A DNA stretch of 9,640 nucleotides from Sutterella parvirubra YIT 11816. GTDB lineage: Bacteria; Pseudomonadota; Gammaproteobacteria; Burkholderiales; Burkholderiaceae_F. A model generated the notes under the pieces. It made no database searches. It worked only from the letters and a program-made list of their open reading frames with translations, and was not told where the DNA came from. The stretch is from contig NZ_JH604858.1 in assembly GCF_000250875.1 (NCBI RefSeq), positions 1-9,640 on the forward strand. The letters are read 5' to 3'. Below are positions 1 through 8,179 of the stretch, in pieces (the stretch's first letter is position 1; every line of letters begins with the position of its first letter). A program made the position numbers and the translations under genes.

Positions 1-1100
1 TCCTTTGCGAAGACGTCCTCTCCCCCTTCGACGTGCCCCGCTTCAACAATTCCGCGATGGACGGCTATGCGTTCCGCGGCAGTGAGCTGAAGGGCGAGCG
101 CGTCACGCTCGCCCTCTGCGGCACCTCCTACGCTGGCACCCCCTTTGAGGGCGAGGTTCCTGTGGGCGCCTGCATCCGCATCATGACCGGCGCCGCCGTT
201 CCCGAAGGGCTCGACACCGTCATTCCCTTCGAAGACGTCGAAGCGACGGATGCGGCCGTGAGCTTCTCCGCCGACGCCGTCAAGCCCGGCGCCAACGTGC
301 GCCTCCTCGGCGAAGAAATCCGCAGGGGTCAGGTCGTCATCCCGAAGGGCGCGATGCTCACCCCGGAAGCGTTGGGCCTGGCGGCCTCGTTCGGCCGCGC
401 CGCGCTTCCCTGCGCGTCGCTTCGCGTCGGCGTCTTCTCCACGGGCGACGAACTTCGTGAGCCGGGCGAACCGCTCGGCCCCGGCCAGATCTACGCCTCG
501 AACGGCTACCTCCTTGAAGCCCTCATCACCCGTTGGGGTCATGAGGTCGTGCCGTTGGGCGTGCTTCCCGACGACGAAACCGTTCTCGAAAAGGCGATCC
601 GCGCCGCCATGGCCGAGTGCGACGTGCTCGTCACGACTGGCGGCGTCGGCGAAGGCGACCACGACCTCATCTCGCGCGTCCTGGGGCGATTGGGCTCCAT
701 CGAACACTTCCACGTGCGCATGCGCCCGGGGAAGCCTTTGGCGTTCGGCTACCTCGATGCGGGCCACCCGGTCTTCTTCATGGGCCTTCCGGGGAACCCC
801 GTCGCCGCCGCGATGTCGTCGCGTCTCTTTCTGCGCCCCACGCTCGCTCGCCTCTCGGGGCTCACCGACAAGGTCGAGCGCCCCGAAACGGTCCGCGTCG
901 TCTGCGGAAAGGACGTCCGCGCCAAGGCGTCCCGCACGGACTTCGTGCGGGGGAACTTCGTCAATGGGAAGTTCGAGGGCTCTCCCCTGCAGAGCAGCGC
1001 GATGCTCACCTCGCTCATGAAGGCCGACGCGGTCCTCATCGTGCCGGAAGGCACCGGTACGCTCCCTGCGGGGAGCGAGGCCGATGCCTTCCTGCTCTGA
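1..1100 (+). CDS. moeA: Molybdopterin molybdenumtransferase MoeA, 5'-truncated by window edge
   Basis: MoeA inserts molybdenum into adenylylated molybdopterin, the last step in making molybdenum cofactor in the cytoplasm. The open frame runs from base 3 without a stop, and the residues before the GTG at 33 (LCEDVLSPFD) already read as MoeA, so that GTG is internal and the true start is upstream. About 365 residues are visible; E. coli MoeA has 411, so roughly 40-50 are missing. Visible hallmarks are PRFNNSAMDGYA near the start, the molybdopterin-binding domain opening at VGVFSTGDEL (about 423-455), NGYLLEAL, TTGGVGEGDHD (633-665), RPGKPLAFG and GLPGNPVAAA (783-812), followed by the C-terminal beta-barrel domain. 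The family usually has Ser in GGVS; here it is Gly. The TGA at 1098-1100 lies 17 bp from the convergent phosphoesterase stop. Identity is secure from the motifs; the operon partners lie outside the window. Confidence 0.96.
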   Translation, partial: LCEDVLSPFDVPRFNNSAMDGYAFRGSELKGERVTLALCGTSYAGTPFEGEVPVGACIRIMTGAAVPEGLDTVIPFEDVEATDAAVSFSADAVKPGANVRLLGEEIRRGQVVIPKGAMLTPEALGLAASFGRAALPCASLRVGVFSTGDELREPGEPLGPGQIYASNGYLLEALITRWGHEVVPLGVLPDDETVLEKAIRAAMAECDVLVTTGGVGEGDHDLISRVLGRLGSIEHFHVRMRPGKPLAFGYLDAGHPVFFMGLPGNPVAAAMSSRLFLRPTLARLSGLTDKVERPETVRVVCGKDVRAKASRTDFVRGNFVNGKFEGSPLQSSAMLTSLMKADAVLIVPEGTGTLPAGSEADAFLL

Positions 1101-1115
1101 CGTCTGAACGACGTC
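1099..1115. terminator. Possible weak bidirectional hairpin at convergent gene ends
   Basis: GACGTC at 1099-1104 and GACGTC at 1110-1115 form a 6-bp inverted repeat with a 5-base loop. It lies almost exactly in the 17-bp gap between the stop codons of moeA and the convergent phosphoesterase gene. No T-run follows on either strand, so it is not a classical intrinsic terminator. It may be chance. Confidence 0.22.
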
Positions 1116-1117
1116 CG

Positions 1118-2476
1118 TCAACTTTGCGGTGCCGCGGGAGCCTTGGGCTTTCTGCGGCGCCGTGACCGGCGGCGGGACTTCTTCTCGCCTTCGGGCTTCG
1201 GGGCGCTCCCCTCCGCCTTGGGTTTCGCCTGCGCTTCAGTCTTCCCGGGCTTCCCGCTCTTTTGGGTCTGAGCTCCGGGCGTCCGGGCGGCCTTCGCGGC
1301 GTCCTCGTCGCGGCGGCGCTTTCTCGGACGGCGCCGACGGCGCTTCGCCTTCTTGTCGTCGTCGCCTTCGGGCGCGACACCCTTTTCCTGCACCAAAGCC
1401 TTCTTCTGCGCGTCGCGCTCGGCCTTCTCTTCGGCGCGCTCGCGCGCTTCGGCCTTCGCGAGCTTGCGGCGCATCTCTTCCGCGGCGCGGCGGTCGTCGC
1501 AGACGCAGACGCACCCTTCGGGGTTCCTGAAGATTTCCGGCACCACCGCGGGCTTCCAACGGCCGCCCGGCGCGTGCTTCGCCACTTCGCGGCCCAGGGC
1601 CGCTTCATGGTCCGCCGTGCTCTCGCCCGAATCGAAAACGAGGGGTTGACCGGGGAGCGGCAGCCCTTCCGTCGGGTAGCTTCTCGCCGCGTATTCGAGC
1701 GCGGACTCCAGGGCCGCGGATTCGCGCGGGTCCATCTGCGCCGGAACGATCACCTCACCCTTGAGGTTCACGATCCCGCGGTAGCCCACCGCGCGAACGC
1801 ACATCCCCTGATGGTGTCCGTAGGCGCGGTCCTCGTGCTGGTGCCCGTGGAAGATCCACTTCACCTTCAGGGCTTCGCCCAAGCGGTCGACCGCGCAGAA
1901 GCCCTTCCTGTGGCAGCCTGCCGCCTCGTGCGTGACGAGGATGTCCGCACGCTGCTTCAGAAGGCTCTGGTAGACCGACGGGAAGATGGTCGAACGGTGG
2001 CGGCGCGGGAGACCCCCTCGCCAGATGTTCCCCGCGCCCACGCGCCGGATGAAGGTCGCCGGGCAGAAGTAGTTCGGCTGGCCGTCCGGCATCCAGACCT
2101 GTCCGCGGAAGACCCCGCCCAGGCCCGCGATGCGCAGACCCGCCACGTTCGCGACGCGACCGTGGAGGTTGTGCGAGGCCAAGTCGGAGCGCCACAGATA
2201 GTCGTAGAACTCGTCCGTGTCCGTGTCGTGGTTCCCCGGGATCCACCAGATCTCGGTGTGCTTCAACGCCTCCGCCAAAATCACTTCGAGCGGAGCGGGC
2301 GGCTGCATGTCGCCCAGAATCACCATGGCCTTGGGTTTGTATTCCCTGGCCGCTTCATTGATGTGCGCGAATTCGCCGTGCGGGTCACCACAGAAGAAGA
2401 TTTCCGGAAGCTCCTTGGGCAGGCTTCGACGTGGACGTCTGCCGCGGCGGGGCTTCGGCTTCGTTTCTTCCGCCAT
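1118..2476 (-). CDS. Calcineurin-like metallophosphoesterase with long basic C-terminal tail
   Basis: A 452-residue predicted cytoplasmic phosphoesterase with no signal peptide or membrane segment. The N-terminal 250 residues carry the metallophosphatase blocks in order: GDPHG (30-34), GDMQ (55-58), WWIPGNHDTD (77-86), VTHE (181-184) and GHQH (211-214), so the metal-binding Asp, Asn and His residues are all present. The substrate (nucleotide, nucleic acid or phosphoprotein) cannot be read from the sequence. Residues 1-20 are basic. From about 328 the protein becomes a charged helix rich in Ala, Glu, Lys and Arg, then disordered, with Arg clusters near 379-389 and 435-442. The ATG at 2476 is preferred: it overlaps the TGA of the upstream WYL gene (TGATG) and has GGGAG 6 bases before it. 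An adjacent TTG at 2479 could add one residue. Translational coupling to the regulator is likely. The fold is confident; the function is unknown. Confidence 0.9.
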   Translation of the reverse strand: MAEETKPKPRRGRRPRRSLPKELPEIFFCGDPHGEFAHINEAAREYKPKAMVILGDMQPPAPLEVILAEALKHTEIWWIPGNHDTDTDEFYDYLWRSDLASHNLHGRVANVAGLRIAGLGGVFRGQVWMPDGQPNYFCPATFIRRVGAGNIWRGGLPRRHRSTIFPSVYQSLLKQRADILVTHEAAGCHRKGFCAVDRLGEALKVKWIFHGHQHEDRAYGHHQGMCVRAVGYRGIVNLKGEVIVPAQMDPRESAALESALEYAARSYPTEGLPLPGQPLVFDSGESTADHEAALGREVAKHAPGGRWKPAVVPEIFRNPEGCVCVCDDRRAAEEMRRKLAKAEARERAEEKAERDAQKKALVQEKGVAPEGDDDKKAKRRRRRPRKRRRDEDAAKAARTPGAQTQKSGKPGKTEAQAKPKAEGSAPKPEGEKKSRRRSRRRRKPKAPAAPQS

Positions 2477-3516
2477 CAATCGCTCCCGTCGCCGGGCGCG
2501 GCGTTGCGCGCCATGATCCTTTCGGCTTCCTTCGCGACGGCCTGACGGAGTTCCGCAGGCGCGCGCACTTCAACGCGCGAGCCCCAGCGGAGGATGTCGC
2601 CCGCGAGTTCGCTCTCGTCGTGGAAGGGGACCGTGAGGCGGATGCGGCCGTCCATTTCCGGCGCCACGCTCTGATGCGGGTGCCAGCGGCGGCGAAGCGC
2701 GTAGTTCGCGATGTCGGGTTCAAAGAGGAGCACGGCCTGACGGAGTTCGCCCCCGTGGAAGATGCCGTAGCCGCCGTCCAACTTCGCTTCGATCTCCTCG
2801 ACGGGGATATTCATCCCTTCGGAGTGCAGAAGCTCCACGCGGCGGATGTTTTCCACCGCGAAGGTGCGCAGTTCCTGAGCCTTTTCGCACCAGGCGTCGA
2901 CGTACCAGCGGTTGTCGTAGTGGGAGAGGCGCTGCGGCGAAATCGTGCGGAAGGTGACTTCCTTGCGGCTCGGCACGTAGTACCAGATCTGGAGGCGCCG
3001 GCGCTGGCAGAGGGCCACGCCGATCGTCTCGAAGAATTCGGACTCGCGGTGAAGCTTCTCACGGTCGAGAATGCGCACGCGGCGGAGAAACTCCGACGTC
3101 TTCATGTCGCCCGTCATCGTGAAGAGCGCGCGGATGCGCGCGCTCACCGGGGCGAGCTCTTCCTGAATGGCGGAACCCGTGCGGGCGCGCAGTTCTGCGA
3201 GCTGCTCCAAGGTCGTCTTGAGGACGAAGAGTTCGTCCGACCCGTACCAGATGTCGTGCATGCGGGCGGGACGGTTCGAGAGTTCCTTTCGGGGACGGCC
3301 CTGCCGCGGCTGCGACGGGTCTGGCATGTCGTAGTAGTAGACGTTGCGCTGACGGTTGTAGACGATCGGCGCGCCGAGCTCCTCGCGCATGTGGCGAAGG
3401 TCGCGCTTGACGGTGGGTTCGCTCGCCTTCGTCGCCTCCATCAGCTCTTCAAAGGTGACTTCCTTCTTGTCGGCGAGAATCCTGTCGATCAGGACGTGGC
3501 GCATGTGGCTCTTCAT
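2476..3516 (-). CDS. WYL-domain transcriptional regulator with N-terminal helix-turn-helix
   Basis: A 346-residue regulator of the DeoR-like HTH plus WYL type. Residues 8-50 form a winged helix-turn-helix, with EPTVKRDLRHM as the probable recognition helix. The WYL domain spans about 160-232: RRLQIWYY, then ISPQRLSHYDNRWYVDAW (the signature is WYV, not WYL) and RTFAVENIRRVELL. A WCX-like C-terminal extension follows from about 258 to 335. WYL domains are thought to sense ligands, often nucleotides or nucleic acid. The ATG at 3516 is chosen because homology-like sequence begins there; the ribosome-binding site is weak (AAAAG), and an ATG at 3504 is possible. The frame stays open to 3726, but that stretch (Pro/Gly/Arg-rich) does not look like protein. 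Its stop overlaps the phosphoesterase start by one base, so the two genes form an operon. Target genes are unknown; autoregulation is plausible. Confidence 0.92.
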   Translation of the reverse strand: MKSHMRHVLIDRILADKKEVTFEELMEATKASEPTVKRDLRHMREELGAPIVYNRQRNVYYYDMPDPSQPRQGRPRKELSNRPARMHDIWYGSDELFVLKTTLEQLAELRARTGSAIQEELAPVSARIRALFTMTGDMKTSEFLRRVRILDREKLHRESEFFETIGVALCQRRRLQIWYYVPSRKEVTFRTISPQRLSHYDNRWYVDAWCEKAQELRTFAVENIRRVELLHSEGMNIPVEEIEAKLDGGYGIFHGGELRQAVLLFEPDIANYALRRRWHPHQSVAPEMDGRIRLTVPFHDESELAGDILRWGSRVEVRAPAELRQAVAKEAERIMARNAAPGDGSD

Positions 3517-3628
3517 GCTACTTTTCGGCCGAAGCCCGCGGGCCCAAAGTCGTCGCACGGGTTCCGAGCCGCTCCGTAATAGGTTTGCGGGCACTCCGGG
3601 GCGACCGCCCGACGGAGGCTCGGCGCCC

Positions 3629-3642
3629 GATCCGGTCGGATC
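3629..3642. promoter_or_regulatory. Perfect 14-bp palindrome upstream of the WYL regulator, possible operator
   Basis: GATCCG-GT-CGGATC is a perfect 6-bp inverted repeat with a 2-base centre. It lies between the candidate -10 box at 3679-3684 and the regulator start at 3516, so it would fall in the leader, about 30 bp downstream of the predicted transcription start. A dimeric HTH regulator could bind such a site, but nothing here shows that it does. Confidence 0.25.
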
Positions 3643-3678
3643 AAATCCATATCCCCGGGGGCGCCGCACGATGAGCCG

Positions 3679-3684
3679 ATTGTA
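3679..3684 (-). promoter_or_regulatory. Candidate -10 box for the WYL regulator operon
   Basis: On the minus strand this reads TACAAT, five of six matches to TATAAT. No good -35 hexamer lies 16-18 bases upstream (GGGAGA is the nearest at 17), and the leader would be about 165 bases long. The lolA stop is only about 40 bp upstream, so the regulator operon would be a transcription unit separate from ftsK-lolA. Confidence 0.33.
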
Positions 3685-3722
3685 CCTCAGGCGCTCACAA
3701 GTCTCCCTGCGGGAAAAGGGAC

Positions 3723-4415
3723 TCACCCGAAAATGTTTTCGTCCAGCACGTCGGTGCCTTCGGGCACCTTGAAGCTGAAGCGGTCCGCGGGAAGATCACG
3801 CTCCTCGACATTCCGGAACTCGATCGTCGTTTCGTTCAAAAACGCGTCGGTCAGCACCGCCCGCACGGGGAAGCGCCCGTCGCCGAACAGAATGTCGACG
3901 TGCTCGAAGGCGCTCCGGTCCGCGGGCACCGCCCGGACGTAGAGCCCCTTTTCACCCGGAGGAAGCGCAAGGGCGGAGACCTTCCAGTCGTGCGAGAAGT
4001 CGTGCCCGCCGAAGAGAATCGCGGCGGGCGTCGAGGGGAGCGCCCCTTCGAGGCGCCGCACCGTCACCTGCATCAGATCTTCGTCGTGAAGCCAAAGCGT
4101 CTTCCCGTCGCTCATGATCGTCTGACGGTAGGGCTTCTCGTAGACCCAGGCGAAGCGCCCGGGGCGCGAGAACGCGAAGGTGCCGGACGAATCCGGCCCC
4201 ACGGCCTTCCCGTCGCGCCCGACCGAGCGCTGCGTGAAGGCGCCTTCCGCCGCGCGTACCTCGCGGGCGAAGCTCTCCAGGCGCGCAAGCGCCTCGGCGT
4301 CGGGCGTCACCGTCCTGACGGCCTCGGCGGCGAAGCCGATGGAGGTGAAGGGCGCGAGCGCGGCCGCGAGCGTGATGCCGACCAAGGTGCGGCGCGAGAG
4401 CGGGAGCGTCTTCAT
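3723..4415 (-). CDS. lolA: Outer-membrane lipoprotein carrier protein LolA
   Basis: LolA is the periplasmic chaperone that takes lipoproteins from the LolCDE transporter in the inner membrane to LolB in the outer membrane. The 230-residue length suits the family with its signal peptide. Residues 1-30 form a signal peptide: a basic start with SRRTLV, a hydrophobic core (LVGITLAAALAP) and a cleavage site near GFAAEA. The SRRTLV pattern resembles a twin-arginine signal, which is unusual for LolA. The mature part shows FTQR (60-63), then GTFAFSRPGRFAWVYEKPY (78-96), the run QTIMSDGKTLWLHDEDLMQV (98-117), and near the end SFKVPEGTDVL, all typical LolA blocks. The ATG at 4415 has GGAG about 10 bases upstream. 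The gene begins 21 bp after ftsK on the same strand, a common operon arrangement in beta- and gammaproteobacteria. rarA, often next, is not here. Confidence 0.95.
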   Translation of the reverse strand: MKTLPLSRRTLVGITLAAALAPFTSIGFAAEAVRTVTPDAEALARLESFAREVRAAEGAFTQRSVGRDGKAVGPDSSGTFAFSRPGRFAWVYEKPYRQTIMSDGKTLWLHDEDLMQVTVRRLEGALPSTPAAILFGGHDFSHDWKVSALALPPGEKGLYVRAVPADRSAFEHVDILFGDGRFPVRAVLTDAFLNETTIEFRNVEERDLPADRFSFKVPEGTDVLDENIFG

Positions 4416-4436
4416 GAGGGGAATTCTCCGGAAAGA

Positions 4437-6830
4437 TCAGTCGCGGGTGGGGACGAGAATCTGGCGCTTCCCCATGCCGTTGGGTTTGCTGACGATCCCC
4501 GCCTCCTCCATCGCTTCAAGGAGGTTCGCGGCGCGGTTGTAGCCCACGCCGAGGCAGCGCTGCACGTAGGAGATCGAGGCGCGCTTTTCGGTGAGCACCA
4601 CTTCGACCGCCTTGTCGTAGAGCGGATCGGACTCGCCCGAGCGGCGGCCGCCCGCCTCGCCCATGCCGTCGCCGCCGTCGTCGTCCGACGCCTCTTCCGT
4701 CACGGCGTCGACGTAGTTGGGCGAACCCATCTTCTTCAGTTCATCGACGACGCGCTGGACTTCGCCGTCCGCGACGAAGCAGCCCTGGATGCGGGTCGCC
4801 CCCTGGTCGCCCGGGCGGTGCAGGAGCATGTCGCCGTTGCCCAAGAGCTGTTCGGCGCCGGCTTCCCCCAGAATGACGCGGCTGTCGATCGCGCTCGCCA
4901 CCTGAAAGGAGATGCGGGTCGGCACGTTCGCCTTGATGAGCGACGTCACCACGTCGACCGACGGGCGCTGCGTCGCGAGAATGAGGTGGATCCCCGCCGC
5001 ACGGGCCTTCTGCGTCAGACGCGTGATTTCGCCTTCGACTTCCTTCCGGTTCGTGAGCATGAGGTCGGCCAGTTCGTCGACCACGCACACGATGTAGGGC
5101 CAGGGTTCGAGCGTCCCGGCGTTGGGATCCTCGGGCGCGGCCATCGGGTCGCGGATCGGCTGACCGCGGTCGATCGCCTCCTGGACCTTTTCGTTGTAGC
5201 TCGTGAAGTGGCGCACGCCCACGCGGCTCATCACCGCGTAGCGCTCGTCCATCTCGCGGGTGAGCCACTTCAGGGCCGAGGCCGCCTTGTTCATGTCGGT
5301 GACGACCGGGCAGAGCAGATGCGGAATCCCGTTGTAGAGCGAGAATTCGAGCATCTTCGGGTCGATGAGCACCAGGCGCAGCTGCGAAGGGTCCGTCCGG
5401 TAGAGAAGCGACAAAATCATCGCGTTGATCCCGACCGACTTCCCCGAGCCCGTCGTACCGGCGACGAGGAGGTGCGGCGCCTTCGCGAGGTTCATCGTGA
5501 AGGGGCGGCCCGCGATGTCCTTGCCCAACGCCAGGGTGAGCATCGACTTGCTCGCCGTGTAGGCCTCGTCGTTGAGGATTTCCTTGAGGCGCACCATCTG
5601 GCGCACCGGGTTCGGCACTTCAAGACCGATGTAGCTCGTGCCGGGGATGCTGAGCACCACGCGCACGGCCTGCACGCCCAACGCGCGGCGAAGGTCGTCG
5701 CGGGCGTTTTCGATCTGGCTGCCCTTCACGCCCGGGCCGGGTTCGAGCCAGTACTGCGTGATGACGGGACCGGGCTGCGCGCCCATCACCGCGGCTTCGA
5801 TGTTGTAGCTCTTCAGCTTCGAGACGATGAGGCGGCTCGTCATGCCGATCGCCTCTTCGTCGGTGCCGCGCTGGTTCGACGGGGGATCTTCGAGAAGACC
5901 CAGGCTCGGAAGCGCGACGGGGCCGCGCTTCTGCGCGGGGGCCGGGCGCGCGGGTTTGGGCGCAGGAGGTATCGTGCCGCCCGTCGCCACGGGTTCGGGC
6001 GCGGACGCCGCGGGTTCTTCGACCTCGGGCTCCGCGGGCTTGATGATCTGAAGCGGCCGCACGCGCTCTTCGACGATCGGCACGGGGACGGGATCGGGTT
6101 CGGAAACCTCTTCGGCCTCCTCCTTCTTCGCGCCGAAGCGGGAGAAGAGATGCCGGTCGATCAGGTCGCCGATCTTCTCCGACACGTCCACCCAGGAGAA
6201 GTCGAAGAGCAGCGAGACGCCCACCGCCACCATCGTGAAGAAGAGCACGGTGGCGAGCGCCGTGCCGATGTAGTGCTCGACCGCAAAGGCGAGCGCGTTC
6301 CCGAGAATGCCGCCGGGCTCGGCGGGCAGCGGCACCTCGAAGCGCCGGATGCGAAGGGCTTCAAGGGAGGTCGACCCGATCAGAAGCGAGACGAAGCCCA
6401 CCCCGGCCGAGACGTGCGGCGGGTTGAGACGTTCGGGGTCGGACTCTCCGCGTTGGCGACGCAGAAAGGTGCGCATCGCGAAGATCGCGATCATGAGGAA
6501 CCCCGGCACGAACCACCAGGCCGAGAGCCCGAAGGTGCCGAACATCAGGTCGGCGAGCCACGCGCCCCAGAGGCCGCAGGTGTTCGTCACCGCCTGCGCG
6601 GTGCTCGCGAAGAAGGCCGGATCGTTGTGATCGTACGTCCCGAGCGAAGCGGCGACGACGATGCCCGCCAAAAGCGCAAAGCACCAGCTCCACGCCCAAA
6701 GCGTGCGCGCGAGGCCCACGACGGCGCGCCGCGCCGCGGAACCCACCTGCCGCAGGAGTTCACGGCGGCGTTCCGCATCAGCGCCGCGGCCCGTCCCGTT
6801 CTTTTTCGTTCGGATGTTCTTCTTCGCCAT
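4437..6830 (-). CDS. ftsK: DNA translocase FtsK
   Basis: FtsK is the division-septum DNA pump that clears the chromosome terminus and activates XerCD at dif. Starting at ATG 6830 the protein has 797 residues. The N-terminus is membrane-embedded: segments near 43-64, 98-120, 141-159 and 188-209. A Pro/Glu/Ala-rich linker follows (about 230-320), far shorter than the linker of E. coli FtsK (1329 residues in all). The motor carries Walker A GTTGSGKS (458-465), then LVLIDPKMLEFSLYNGIPHL and Walker B VCVVDELADLM (581-591). The last 65 residues form the winged-helix gamma domain that reads DNA polarity (YDKAVEVVLTEKRASISYVQ, GVGYNRAANLLEAMEEAGIV). The ATG has GGAAGGA just upstream, though the spacing is tight; a GTG at 6860 without a ribosome site is less likely. 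It heads the ftsK-lolA operon and diverges from trxB. Confidence 0.96.
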   Translation of the reverse strand: MAKKNIRTKKNGTGRGADAERRRELLRQVGSAARRAVVGLARTLWAWSWCFALLAGIVVAASLGTYDHNDPAFFASTAQAVTNTCGLWGAWLADLMFGTFGLSAWWFVPGFLMIAIFAMRTFLRRQRGESDPERLNPPHVSAGVGFVSLLIGSTSLEALRIRRFEVPLPAEPGGILGNALAFAVEHYIGTALATVLFFTMVAVGVSLLFDFSWVDVSEKIGDLIDRHLFSRFGAKKEEAEEVSEPDPVPVPIVEERVRPLQIIKPAEPEVEEPAASAPEPVATGGTIPPAPKPARPAPAQKRGPVALPSLGLLEDPPSNQRGTDEEAIGMTSRLIVSKLKSYNIEAAVMGAQPGPVITQYWLEPGPGVKGSQIENARDDLRRALGVQAVRVVLSIPGTSYIGLEVPNPVRQMVRLKEILNDEAYTASKSMLTLALGKDIAGRPFTMNLAKAPHLLVAGTTGSGKSVGINAMILSLLYRTDPSQLRLVLIDPKMLEFSLYNGIPHLLCPVVTDMNKAASALKWLTREMDERYAVMSRVGVRHFTSYNEKVQEAIDRGQPIRDPMAAPEDPNAGTLEPWPYIVCVVDELADLMLTNRKEVEGEITRLTQKARAAGIHLILATQRPSVDVVTSLIKANVPTRISFQVASAIDSRVILGEAGAEQLLGNGDMLLHRPGDQGATRIQGCFVADGEVQRVVDELKKMGSPNYVDAVTEEASDDDGGDGMGEAGGRRSGESDPLYDKAVEVVLTEKRASISYVQRCLGVGYNRAANLLEAMEEAGIVSKPNGMGKRQILVPTRD

Positions 6831-6888
6831 AGTCCTTCCGGGTGCGGGGCGCCTCTTCACAACACCGGCGCCGCCGTACGAATCCTTT

Positions 6889-6894
6889 ATTTTA
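6889..6894 (-). promoter_or_regulatory. Candidate -10 box for ftsK-lolA
   Basis: On the minus strand this is TAAAAT, five of six matches to TATAAT, in the only AT-rich patch upstream of ftsK and about 59 bp from its ATG. No acceptable -35 hexamer is visible at 16-18 bases, so this is a weak call. Confidence 0.3.
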
Positions 6895-7014
6895 AGGAGG
6901 AGCGCCGGATACCGCGCGGGCGTCTTGTTGCAAATCCTTCGGGTGCGCCCGGGCGTCCGCCCGCGGCCTCCCGAGGGCGTTCCCCATGAGGGACGATCCC
7001 GAGCGCGGAGAATG

Positions 7015-7042
7015 CTGACTCTATGGGGCGCCGTCCTATAAT
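7015..7042 (+). promoter_or_regulatory. Sigma-70 promoter of trxB
   Basis: A perfect -10 TATAAT (7037-7042) is preceded after 16 bases by CTGACT (7015-7020), four of six matches to TTGACA. The predicted transcription start is near 7049-7050, giving a leader of about 96 bases before the trxB ATG. This is the best promoter in the window. Confidence 0.72.
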
Positions 7043-7082
7043 AGAGAAAATGTTATTCGCGGCCCGGCCGGGGCACTCCTGA

Positions 7083-8105
<1,023 letters not shown>

Positions 8106-8128
8106 GCCTTCCGCCTCATCCGGCTTGA

Positions 8129-8166
8129 GAAAAGCCCGCAGGGACCCGACGCCCGGCGGGCTTTTC
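8129..8166 (+). terminator. Rho-independent terminator after trxB
   Basis: GAAAAGCCCGC (8129-8139) and GCGGGCTTTTC (8156-8166) form a perfect 11-bp stem with a 16-base loop, beginning 23 bp after the trxB stop. The stem itself ends in TTTT on the descending side and has the matching A-run on the ascending side, so it could act in either direction. The T-run is short and interrupted after TTTT (CCGTT). Confidence 0.8.
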
Positions 8167-8179
8167 CGTTCCTGCGGCC

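Noticed and set aside
1262..2545. A 427-codon plus-strand frame opposite the phosphoesterase gene
   Set aside because: It has no recognisable motifs and a shadow composition, and the minus-strand gene has all the phosphoesterase blocks.
1118..3516. A defence island built around the WYL regulator
   Set aside because: No nuclease, methylase, integrase, repeat or composition shift accompanies the pair, and all flanking genes are core functions.
2431..3579. A 382-codon plus-strand frame opposite the WYL regulator
   Set aside because: It is antisense to a clear HTH-WYL protein, with no motifs or ribosome-binding site of its own.
3701..3722. A possible terminator just after lolA (TCCCT/AGGGA stem on the minus strand)
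   Set aside because: The stem is only 5 bp with an 8-base loop and no following T-run.
3517..3726. A 70-residue N-terminal extension of the WYL regulator from a GTG at 3726
   Set aside because: It overlaps the lolA stop, has a Pro/Gly/Arg-rich composition unlike protein, and contains the candidate -10 box and palindrome. The HTH begins right after the ATG at 3516.
3900..6989. A 1029-codon open frame on the plus strand opposite ftsK and lolA
   Set aside because: It is antisense to two well-recognised genes. Its translation is rich in Arg, His, Ala and Glu with no domain, as expected for the complement of GC-rich codons.
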